Source of the DNA: Demequina phytophila
GTDB taxonomy: Bacteria > Actinomycetota > Actinomycetes > Actinomycetales > Demequinaceae
Assembly (NCBI RefSeq): GCF_000971135.1
Contig: NZ_BBLW01000006.1
Span: 166,778 to 230,777, forward strand
Direction: 5' to 3'
Length of the DNA: 64,000 nt
The position numbers and the translations under genes are program-made. Positions 57,689 to 64,000 of this stretch are shown in pieces. Every line of letters starts with the position of its first letter. The first letter of the stretch is position 1. The notes beneath the pieces were generated by a model, which searched no databases, was not told the origin of the DNA, and saw only the letters and a program-made list of their open reading frames with translations.

Positions 57689-59548
57689 ATGACCAGCACG
57701 GGCGGCAGCACCGGCACCAAGGTCCGCGAGCCGATGACGCGCGGTGACCTCGCGCGGTGGGTGTTCTGGCCGTCCGCGGTCCTCATCCTGGGCTTCGTGG
57801 CGTTCGCGATGATCGCGCCCAACGCCGCCGAGTCGCTGTTCGACGCGATCCAGCGCGACATCATCAACGCGTTCGGCTGGTACTACGTCCTCATCGCGGC
57901 CTTCTTCGTCGCCGTCACCCTCTACCTGGGCTTCTCCCGCTACGGAGACATCACGCTGGGCAAGGACGGCGAGGAGCCCGCCTTCAGCAAGTTCTCCTGG
58001 TACGCGCTGCTTTTCGCGGCCGGCATGGGCATCGGCCTCGTCTTCTACGGCGTCGCGGAACCCCTCTCCCACTACGCCGACCCGCGTCCGGGCGTCACCG
58101 GCACCGAGACCCAGCTCGCGCAGTCCGCCATGTCGCAGACGTTCCTCCACTGGGGCCTGCACGCCTGGTCCATCTACATCGTCGTGGGTCTCGCGATCGC
58201 GTACGCCGTGCATCGTCGCGGGCGCCCGGTGTCGATCCGATGGGCGCTCGAGCCGCTGCTCGGCAAGACCGTCGAGGGCCGCTGGGGCAACGTCATCGAC
58301 ATCACCGCGGTGCTCGGCACGCTGTTCGGCATCGCGACCTCGCTGGGCCTCGGCGTCCTCCAGATCTCTGCGGGCCTGTCCTCCGCCGGCATCGCCGAGC
58401 CGACCACCACCACCCAGGTGGTCCTCATCATCATCATCACGATCGTCACGCTCTTCTCCCTGCTCACCGGCCTCGCCCGCGGCATGAAGTGGCTGTCGAA
58501 CATCAACCTCGCGCTCGCCGGGATCCTCCTGCTGTACGTCCTCTTCAGCGGCCCCACCCTGTTCCTCCTGCGCGAGTTCGTGCAGTCGATCGGCAACTAC
58601 ATCCAGAACTTCGTGGGCCTGAGCTTCAACGTCTCCGCGTACGCGGGCGCCGAGGGCGCCGCCTGGCAGGCCACCTGGACCACCTTCTACTGGGGCTGGT
58701 GGATCGCGTGGGCGCCGTTCGTCGGCGTCTTCATCGCGCGCGTCTCCAAGGGCCGCACGGTCCGCGAGTTCGTCTGGGGAGTGCTGCTGGTCCCGGCGAT
58801 GATCACGTTCCTGTGGTTCGCCGTCATGGGCGGCACGGCGCTGTACCAGGAGCTCTTCGGCAACGGCGGGCTGATCGGCGCGGACGGCAGCATCGACACC
58901 GAGGGCGCCTTGTTCGACATGCTCGCCGACCTCCCCGGAGGCGCCGTCGCGAGCTTCGGCGCGATCCTGCTGGTCGGCATCTTCTTCGTCACCTCGTCGG
59001 ATTCGGGGAGCTTCGTGCTGTCGATGCTCACGTCCGGCGGCCAGGAGACCCCGGCCCGGTGGCTACGAGTGTTCTGGGCCTGCACCACCGCGGCGGTCGC
59101 GATCGCGCTCCTCATCTCGGGCGGCCTGCTCGCGCTGCAGACCGCGGCGATCATCACCGCGCTGCCCTTCAGCTTCGTGATGATCGGCATGGTCGTCTCG
59201 CTGTTCCGCGCCTTCGAGCGCGAGCATCGGGCCTACCTGCGGGCCACGCGCGAGCAGTTCGTCGAGCACATCGGCGACACCTACGGCCTCGAGGTGCCCG
59301 CGGCGGACTCCGCGACGCAGCCACGCCTGCGCATGGCCTGGCGGCGCCGTCGGAGGGACGATGCGACGGCCACCCGGCAGTCCGGCTCACCGGCCGCTCC
59401 GGTCGCCGAGGCCGATGGTTCCGCGGAGCCCGCGCCCGAGCAGCACTTCGAGTCGCTTGACACGGACTCGATCGCGATCGCTCACCGCGAGAGCGAGGCG
59501 GACCCGGGCGGGGCGGCCGGCGCCGACGACGACGCGAAGGGCACCTGA
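57689..59548 (+). CDS. BCCT-family betaine/carnitine/choline transporter
   Basis: A 619-residue membrane transporter of the BCCT family (BetP/OpuD type), which takes up compatible solutes such as glycine betaine with sodium or protons. The diagnostic segments are GMGIGLVFYGVAEPLSHY, HWGLHAWSIYIVVGLAIAY and FYWGWWIAWAPFVGVFIARV with the conserved Trp box. Twelve hydrophobic segments are visible, with an N-terminal tail of about 20 residues and a C-terminal acidic tail of about 100 residues that could sense osmotic state. The ATG has GGAGG upstream. The repeated 10-mer at 59355-59364 is read as Asp-Asp-Ala. Confidence 0.95.
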   Translation: MTSTGGSTGTKVREPMTRGDLARWVFWPSAVLILGFVAFAMIAPNAAESLFDAIQRDIINAFGWYYVLIAAFFVAVTLYLGFSRYGDITLGKDGEEPAFSKFSWYALLFAAGMGIGLVFYGVAEPLSHYADPRPGVTGTETQLAQSAMSQTFLHWGLHAWSIYIVVGLAIAYAVHRRGRPVSIRWALEPLLGKTVEGRWGNVIDITAVLGTLFGIATSLGLGVLQISAGLSSAGIAEPTTTTQVVLIIIITIVTLFSLLTGLARGMKWLSNINLALAGILLLYVLFSGPTLFLLREFVQSIGNYIQNFVGLSFNVSAYAGAEGAAWQATWTTFYWGWWIAWAPFVGVFIARVSKGRTVREFVWGVLLVPAMITFLWFAVMGGTALYQELFGNGGLIGADGSIDTEGALFDMLADLPGGAVASFGAILLVGIFFVTSSDSGSFVLSMLTSGGQETPARWLRVFWACTTAAVAIALLISGGLLALQTAAIITALPFSFVMIGMVVSLFRAFEREHRAYLRATREQFVEHIGDTYGLEVPAADSATQPRLRMAWRRRRRDDATATRQSGSPAAPVAEADGSAEPAPEQHFESLDTDSIAIAHRESEADPGGAAGADDDAKGT

Positions 59549-59570
59549 CGCACGCCCGTACGCTTGATCC

Positions 59571-60086
59571 GTGACGTTCTCGTACGCCCTGGGTCTGCCG
59601 CGACAGCTGGTGCTCTCCGTCGTCGCCGTGTCGGCGGTCGAGATCCCTGTCGCGCATCTGCTGCTCGCGCGGTGGAACCCCATGGTGGCGCTGGCGGTCA
59701 CCGTCCTGTCCATCGTGTTCATCGCGTACGTCTTCGTCGACTGGGTGGCCGCCGTCCGGCGACCGCTCCTGCTCGACCGGGACACCCTCACCCTGCACCG
59801 CGGCCTCCGCGCGCCGGTCGAGGTCCCCGTCCGGAGCATCGCCTCCACGCGGGCCGTGCCGTCGAACGACGGCCTGCCCAAGGAGGCCCTCCGCACGGTC
59901 TACGCGGGCGAGGCGAACGTGCTCATCACCCTCGAGGACGGCACCGCGCACGCGGTCGCGGCGGACGATCCGGTCGCGCTCATCGCGGCGCTGACCCGGG
60001 TGGGCTCGGCGCCGGCCTCCAGCAGCACGCACACCTCGACCTTGCCCTCGGGCCCTTCCGGCCCCATGATCGGCACGTCCAGGTAG
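59571..60086 (+). CDS. small membrane protein with PH-like C-terminal part
   Basis: A 171-residue protein. Two hydrophobic helices (residues 10-30 and 38-55) are followed by a PH-like beta domain (RPLLLDRDTLTLHRGLRAPVEVPVRSIAS and GTAHAVAADDPVALIAALTRV, each only part of it). The domain ends near residue 143, but the frame continues without a stop for about 28 residues, antisense to the convergent GyrI-like gene. The extra tail is low-complexity Ser/Pro/Thr and probably has no homologue. Start is a GTG. Function is unknown; YdbT-like PH proteins are relatives. Confidence 0.7.
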   Translation: MTFSYALGLPRQLVLSVVAVSAVEIPVAHLLLARWNPMVALAVTVLSIVFIAYVFVDWVAAVRRPLLLDRDTLTLHRGLRAPVEVPVRSIASTRAVPSNDGLPKEALRTVYAGEANVLITLEDGTAHAVAADDPVALIAALTRVGSAPASSSTHTSTLPSGPSGPMIGTSR

Positions 60087-60496
60087 TGCTCGTACCAGCA
60101 CGCGAAGTCCTGCCCCGTGGTGGTGCGGGCGGTCGCCGGCGTGATGCCGGCCTCCGCCCAGGAGTCCATGAGCCCGCGTGAGACCTCGCCGAGGTGCGCG
60201 TACGCCCCCGTGAAGCGCGCGATCGAGTAGGTCCCCTCGGGCAGCAGGTCGGGTTCGATGGGCGAGCCTTCGAGGTCGGCGGGATCGACCAGGTGTCCCA
60301 CCTCGATCGCGAAGTGGCCGTCGCTGCGCGCGGAGACGTAGCGGATGATCGCTCCGCGCGGCGCGATCCCGCGGGACGCGAGCAGCGACGCGACGCGATC
60401 GAACTCCTCGCCGACCACGTGCGGCAGCCGCTCCAGCGTGACCTCCATGGGCATCGCGACGTACGCGCGTGCGGGCAGATGCTCGGTGACGTTCAT
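59900..60496 (-). CDS. GyrI-like effector-binding protein
   Basis: A 198-residue protein with a GyrI-like (AraC effector-binding) domain: VTEHLPARAYVAMPMEVTLERLPHVVG, EGTYSIARFTGAYAHLGEVSRGLMDSW and DVPIMGPEGPEGKVEVCVLL. The domain ends near residue 162; the last 36 residues are a Ser/Ala-rich tail antisense to the convergent gene. The ATG at 60496 is fixed by a four-base overlap with the TGA of the flavodoxin-like gene. Members bind small molecules or inhibit gyrase; the ligand is unknown. Confidence 0.8.
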   Translation of the reverse strand: MNVTEHLPARAYVAMPMEVTLERLPHVVGEEFDRVASLLASRGIAPRGAIIRYVSARSDGHFAIEVGHLVDPADLEGSPIEPDLLPEGTYSIARFTGAYAHLGEVSRGLMDSWAEAGITPATARTTTGQDFACWYEHYLDVPIMGPEGPEGKVEVCVLLEAGAEPTRVSAAMSATGSSAATACAVPSSRVMSTFASPA

Positions 60497-61215
60497 CGGT
60501 ACTCCGGGTTGGGGTGGTCGAACCGTGCGCCGGCGTCCCACTCCTTACGGGAGTTGCCCCCCGAGGGGAAGCCGCCGCCATCCTTGAGCCAGCGGGCCGT
60601 GTGGAGCAGGTTCCACGTCATGAACGTGGTGTTGCGCCGGGTGAAGTCGTTCTCGGGGCCGCCGCTGCCCTCGTCGAGGTAGGAGGGCCCGGGGCCCACC
60701 TCGCCGATCCATCCCGCGTCGGCGTTCGGCGGGATCGTGTACCCGAGATGCTGGAGCGAGTACAGGACGTTCATCGCCACGTGCTTGACGCCGTCCTCAT
60801 TGCCGGTCACCACCACGCCCGCGGTGCGCCCGTAGTAGAGGTACTGGCCGCGCTCGTTGAGCTGGCCTGACAGCCCGTACAGCCGCTCGATCACGCGCGT
60901 CGCGATCGACGACTTGTCACCCAGCCACAGTGGCGTCCCGAGCAGCAGGATATCGGCGTCGAGGATGCGGGGCGCGAGCACGGGCCAGTCGTCTCGATCC
61001 TGGTTTCCGCCGGGAACGTCCTCGCGCATGTCCGGGTAGACGCCCGGCGCGATGGCGTGGTCGACCGCGCGGATGACGTCCACGCTCACGCCCTGCGCGC
61101 GCATGATCGCGATCGCGTTGTCCAGGAGCCCCTGCGTGTGCGACAGCGTGGGCGACGGCTTGAGCGTGCAGTTCACCACGACGGCCGTGAGGTCCGAGAA
61201 GTCCGGGGTGCTCAT
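60493..61215 (-). CDS. NAD(P)H-dependent FMN reductase / flavodoxin-like protein
   Basis: A 240-residue flavodoxin-fold protein. The N-terminal FMN-phosphate loop is NCTLKPSPTLSHTQGLLDNA, followed by ILLLGTPLWLGDKSS and GVVVTGNEDGVKHVAMNVLYSLQHLGY, typical of NADPH-dependent FMN reductases. The C-terminal region is extended and polar. It is co-translated with the GyrI-like protein (four-base overlap), suggesting a shared redox or stress job. Confidence 0.88.
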   Translation of the reverse strand: MSTPDFSDLTAVVVNCTLKPSPTLSHTQGLLDNAIAIMRAQGVSVDVIRAVDHAIAPGVYPDMREDVPGGNQDRDDWPVLAPRILDADILLLGTPLWLGDKSSIATRVIERLYGLSGQLNERGQYLYYGRTAGVVVTGNEDGVKHVAMNVLYSLQHLGYTIPPNADAGWIGEVGPGPSYLDEGSGGPENDFTRRNTTFMTWNLLHTARWLKDGGGFPSGGNSRKEWDAGARFDHPNPEYR

Positions 61216-61247
61216 GGCTCCGACGCTACGTCAGGACCGCGCCCCTG

Positions 61248-61511
61248 TCAGGACGAGCGGACGGTGCCCTCGACGTCGATCGCCTCGTCCCTCAGCCCCA
61301 CCTCGAAGCGCTGCTTCTCCCGCGTGAGCAGGACCAGCAGGATGCCCCAGAGGCCCGCATCATCGAGCAGGCCGAGCGGACCCAGCACCAGCTCGGGGAT
61401 CGCGTCGATGGGCCACAGCGTGTACACGACCGCGCCGGCGGCGGCCACCCACGTCATGGGCGCGAGCCGGTGCTGACCGCTCTTCACGGCTTTGAGGAAG
61501 GTCCACCACAT
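61248..61511 (-). CDS. DUF1232 small membrane protein
   Basis: An 87-residue protein of the YkvA/DUF1232 family. The conserved core WPIDAIPELVLGPLGLLDD is present, with two hydrophobic segments around it. The role of the family is not known; members are found near envelope or stress genes. The ATG is at 61511. It is followed 33 bp later by the flavodoxin-like gene in the same direction. Confidence 0.85.
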   Translation of the reverse strand: MWWTFLKAVKSGQHRLAPMTWVAAAGAVVYTLWPIDAIPELVLGPLGLLDDAGLWGILLVLLTREKQRFEVGLRDEAIDVEGTVRSS

Positions 61512-61535
61512 GGGCCCAGTATGCGCCCTCGCGCC

Positions 61536-62024
61536 TCAGACGACCTCGCGCAGCACGCCCGTGTGCACGTCGAACACGAACCCACGGACCTGGGTGGCGT
61601 CGACCAGGAACGGGCTGCGGCGCAGACGTTCCATCGACTGACGCAGGTCCGCGTCGAGGTCCTTGAACGACTCGGGGCTCCACGCGGGCTTGAGCCCGGT
61701 CTCGTCGAGGAGCTGGTTGCGCAGCTCATCGTCGGTGAAGGTGAGCGCGCCGCAGTCGGTGTGGTGGATGAGGATGATCTCGCGGGTGCCGAGCTTGCGC
61801 TGGGAGATCACGAGCGAGCGGATCATGTCGTCGGTGATGACGCCCCCGGCGTTCCGCATGATGTGCGCGTCGCCGACCTCGAGCCCGAGCAGCGCGAACA
61901 CGTCGAGGCGCGAGTCCATGCACGCGACCACGGCGAGCTGACGGCGCGGCGGCAGCGGACGGTCGGGCGTGTAGGTGGTGGCGTACGTGCGGTTGTTGGC
62001 GACAAGCTCGTCTGCGATGCCCAC
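61536..62024 (-). CDS. beta-carbonic anhydrase
   Basis: A 162-residue beta-class carbonic anhydrase, which interconverts CO2 and bicarbonate. Zinc ligands lie in ACMDSRLD (Cys and the partner Asp-Arg) and HHTDCGAL (His and Cys). It is of the short type found in actinobacteria, relatives of Rv1284. The GTG at 62024 is chosen since GGAAGGAG lies 6 bp upstream; the frame remains open upstream. It is upstream of the DUF1232 gene and divergent from an SDR gene. Confidence 0.93.
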   Translation of the reverse strand: MGIADELVANNRTYATTYTPDRPLPPRRQLAVVACMDSRLDVFALLGLEVGDAHIMRNAGGVITDDMIRSLVISQRKLGTREIILIHHTDCGALTFTDDELRNQLLDETGLKPAWSPESFKDLDADLRQSMERLRRSPFLVDATQVRGFVFDVHTGVLREVV

Positions 62025-62098
62025 GGCGGGCTCCTTCCGGGGAGGGGTTCCGGCCCAGCCTATTGCGGGCCGGCCGCCGGGGTTGCCACGATGAACCC

Positions 62099-62863
62099 AT
62101 GCCACGCGTCCTCGTCACCGGTGCGGCCCAGGGTCTGGGCTCGGAGATCGGTCGACGCCTGTGCGACCTCGGCTACGAGGTCGTGGTCCATGGCCGGGAC
62201 GCCGCGCGCACCGATGTCGCGCTGGCCGCGGTGCCGGGCGCGATGGGCGGGGTCACCGGCAGGCTCGACTCCCTCGCGTCGACCCGCCTGCTGGCGGACG
62301 ATGCACGGGGCCGGGGCCCGTACGACGTGATCGTGCACAACGCCGCCCTGGGCGGCGAGCAGGCCCGCCCGGTCGCCACCGAGGACGGCCTCGACCCGCT
62401 GCTGCAGGTCAACGTGGTCGCGCCGTACCTGCTGAGCGCGCTGCTCAGCGTGCCGCGCCGCACGGTCTTCGTGGGCTCCGACTCCGCCTTCCACGGACGT
62501 CCCCTGGTCGACCTCGAGGTGCCGCCTCCGTGGAACGGGGGCCAGGTGTACGCGGACTCGAAGCTGCTGCTCACGATGCTCGCGTTCGAGCTCGCGGCGC
62601 GTCACACCGACCGCCCCGTCAACGTGGTCCACCCCGGCTGGGTGCGCACCCGCATGGGCGGACCGCTGGCGGCGCTGCCGGTGTCCGATGGAGCGGACAC
62701 CCCCGTGTGGCTGGTCACCTCCGACGAGGCGGTCGCACGCCGGGGCGGGCAGTACGTCCATCGACGGCGCGCCGAGCCGCCCCCCGCGGCGGCCCTCGAT
62801 CCGGTCGCGCGTGCCGCACTCATCGGGCGGCTCGCCGAGGTGACCGGCGAACACCTGCACTGA
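62099..62863 (+). CDS. short-chain dehydrogenase/reductase
   Basis: A 254-residue SDR enzyme. The cofactor-binding motif is VTGAAQGLGSEIG near the N-terminus, the structural motif is VHNAALGG, and the catalytic Tyr-x-x-x-Lys is YADSKLLL with Ser in VGSDSAF. The downstream NVVHPGWVRTRMGG is the usual substrate-loop region. The ATG at 62099 fits; an in-frame ATG-free extension upstream is ignored. It stands 74 bp from the carbonic anhydrase gene. Substrate is unknown. Confidence 0.9.
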   Translation: MPRVLVTGAAQGLGSEIGRRLCDLGYEVVVHGRDAARTDVALAAVPGAMGGVTGRLDSLASTRLLADDARGRGPYDVIVHNAALGGEQARPVATEDGLDPLLQVNVVAPYLLSALLSVPRRTVFVGSDSAFHGRPLVDLEVPPPWNGGQVYADSKLLLTMLAFELAARHTDRPVNVVHPGWVRTRMGGPLAALPVSDGADTPVWLVTSDEAVARRGGQYVHRRRAEPPPAAALDPVARAALIGRLAEVTGEHLH

Positions 62864-62881
62864 CGCCCCTAGGATTCGGTT

Positions 62882-63895
62882 ATGACACCCGCGCGCGCCT
62901 CGATGAGCGACGTGGCACGCCTCGCAGGCGTGTCCGGTCAGACCGTGTCGCGCGTAGCCAACGGATCGCTCAACGTGAGCGATGACACCCGCAAGCGCGT
63001 GCTCGCCGCCATGGAGTCCGTCGGGTACACCCCGAACACCGCCGCACGCGCGCTCCGCAGCGGCACCTTCGACACGATCGGCGTGATCGCGCACCGGCTT
63101 GCCCGGACGGGCGAGTCGAGCATCGTCGAGGCGGTGGTCGCGGCCGCCCGCGACTCCGGACACACGGTCACGCTGCTCGACATCGACTCGACGGACCACG
63201 AGGAGATGGCCGAGGCCGCGTCGCGCCTGTCCCATCAGGCCATCGACGGCCTCATCATCATCCGTGCGGAGATCGAGGACGCCGGAAGGCTGGCTCTCCC
63301 CGCGGGTCTGCCCGTCGTCGTGTCCGACGCGACCTTCGGCGGACGGCTCCCCATGATCGGCTCGGACCACGCGGGAGGTGCCCGCGCGGCGGTCGAGCAT
63401 CTGCTCGAGCTGGGGCATCGCACGGTGCACCACGTCACCGGTCCCGCGGACTCGATCCCGTCGCGCGCCCGCCTCGCCGCGTGGCGAGGGGTGCTGCGGG
63501 AGAACGGGATCGTGCCGCCGGAGCCGATCCTCGGTGACTGGACCGCGGCCTCCGGCTACGCGGCCGCCGCGCTCGTTCCCGAGGAGGCGACCGCGGTGTT
63601 CTGCGCGAACGACGAGATGGCGGCGGGCCTCATGCTCGCGTGCGCCGCGTCGGGACGGAGGATCCCCGACGACCTCTCCGTCGTGGGCTTCGACGACATC
63701 CCGCTCGCCGGCTTCCTGTCACCGCCGCTCACGACGGTGCATCAACCCTTCGCCGAGCTGGGCCGACGGCTGGTCGAGGAGGTCCTCGCGCGGATCGCGC
63801 GACGGGCCCCGGTCGCGAACGTGCTAGGCGAGCCCGCGGAGTTCGTGCCGTGCACGCTGGTGGTGCGCGAGTCCACCGCCCCTCCGCGCGGCTGA
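62882..63895 (+). CDS. LacI-family transcriptional regulator
   Basis: A 337-residue LacI repressor. The HTH is MSDVARLAGVSGQTVSRVAN, the hinge is VGYTPNTAARALRSG, and the sensor contains IGVIAHRLARTGESSIVEAV, VVGFDDIPLAGFLSPPLTTV and the usual C-terminal end. The ATG at 62882 follows an AGGA. It is not adjacent to a sugar operon within the window; it may regulate the second GH3 gene or genes beyond the right edge. A strong terminator follows. Confidence 0.92.
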   Translation: MTPARASMSDVARLAGVSGQTVSRVANGSLNVSDDTRKRVLAAMESVGYTPNTAARALRSGTFDTIGVIAHRLARTGESSIVEAVVAAARDSGHTVTLLDIDSTDHEEMAEAASRLSHQAIDGLIIIRAEIEDAGRLALPAGLPVVVSDATFGGRLPMIGSDHAGGARAAVEHLLELGHRTVHHVTGPADSIPSRARLAAWRGVLRENGIVPPEPILGDWTAASGYAAAALVPEEATAVFCANDEMAAGLMLACAASGRRIPDDLSVVGFDDIPLAGFLSPPLTTVHQPFAELGRRLVEEVLARIARRAPVANVLGEPAEFVPCTLVVRESTAPPRG

Positions 63896-63916
63896 CTCCG
63901 ACGCCCCGCCCTCGCC

Positions 63917-63934
63917 GTCGCTGTCGCTGTCGCT
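63917..63934. repeat. GTCGCT x3 tandem hexanucleotide
   Basis: Three exact copies of GTCGCT in the intergenic region after the LacI gene. It may be a length-variable tract. Confidence 0.7.
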
Positions 63935-63962
63935 GTCGAGCGGCGTCGTCCCTGGTATACGA

Positions 63963-63994
63963 CAAGAGGCCCCACCGTGTGGTGGGGCCTCTTG
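63963..63994 (+). terminator. strong terminator after lacI
   Basis: CAAGAGGCCCCACC (63963-63976) pairs perfectly with 63981-63994 around loop GTGT, a 14-bp stem, the strongest hairpin in the window. Confidence 0.8.
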
Positions 63995-64000
63995 TGAAAG

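Noticed and set aside
54941..58213. A 1090-codon open frame on the minus strand
   Set aside because: It is antisense to the GH3 and BCCT genes and has a repetitive Arg/Gly/Ala/Asp composition with no domain.
1123..59364. The 10-mer as an FtsK-orienting (KOPS-like) or Chi-like polar sequence
   Set aside because: Such sequences are strongly strand-biased. Here 12 copies are on one strand and 10 on the other, although a replication terminus inside the window cannot be excluded.
63917..63934. The GTCGCT repeat as part of a CRISPR or regulatory array
   Set aside because: Only three hexamers without spacers; it is a simple microsatellite.

Overview
This 64 kb window is very GC-rich chromosomal DNA with tightly packed genes. 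Many genes overlap by 1-4 bp (ATGA, GTGA, TGATG), GTG starts are frequent, and PadR, SorC, GbsR-type and LacI regulators, DUF222/HNH (13E12) and ppk1-mutT1 neighbours are present. All of this fits an actinobacterium. The plant-glycan genes suggest a soil or plant-associated member of Micrococcales (inference; no rRNA is present to prove it). I see no rRNA, prophage, complete insertion sequence or CRISPR array. There is one tRNA gene, tRNA-Lys(TTT).

Layout. 0.1-16.2 kb is mostly housekeeping: a PAP2 phosphatase, an acetyltransferase, a GbsR-type regulator with an ABC exporter, ppk1-mutT1, msrB with a coupled unknown gene, a Cys-rich DUF1540 protein, azlCD, a PadR regulator with its membrane partner, an APH-like kinase and a VanZ-like protein. 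At 16.2-18.1 kb the tRNA-Lys is followed by an MNT-HEPN toxin-antitoxin pair and about 0.75 kb of gene-poor DNA with a 19-bp inverted repeat, which looks like an integration hot spot. 18.1-25.3 kb is a LacI-controlled ABC sugar importer with an alpha-L-rhamnosidase; the same operator palindrome lies before both the importer operon and the lacI gene. 25.6-29.0 kb holds dinB, a LysE exporter and small genes.

29.1-37.3 kb is a run of minus-strand genes for pentose use: ribB, a SorC regulator, a split two-subunit transketolase, a xylose-isomerase-like enzyme, an FGGY kinase, a serine hydrolase and a nucleoside-hydrolase-like protein. The isomerase/kinase/split-transketolase set resembles the transketolase route of D-apiose catabolism. 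With the rhamnosidase and two GH3 glycosidases it suggests use of plant glycosides or side chains of plant cell-wall polysaccharides. 37.5-49.5 kb has a TetR regulator, a GH3 enzyme at the end of an oligopeptide/oligosaccharide-type ABC importer operon (with an unusual permease-ATPase fusion), and a second TetR plus nucleoside-hydrolase-like cassette followed by a Gfo/Idh oxidoreductase.

49.5-64 kb is mixed: a UPF0303 protein, a TolB-like propeller, an aldo/keto reductase, a siderophore-interacting protein, a DUF222/HNH protein, a second GH3 enzyme, a BCCT transporter, a convergent gene pair that overlaps by 187 bp, a carbonic anhydrase, an SDR enzyme and a LacI regulator closed by a strong hairpin.

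The most striking signal is not a gene. The 10-mer GGGACGATGC, usually followed by G, occurs at least 22 times, in both orientations and in several codon frames. It is enriched just after stop codons and in one case forms a terminator stem. A rough composition estimate predicts fewer than one copy. It behaves like a DNA uptake sequence or another genome-wide protein-recognition signal.
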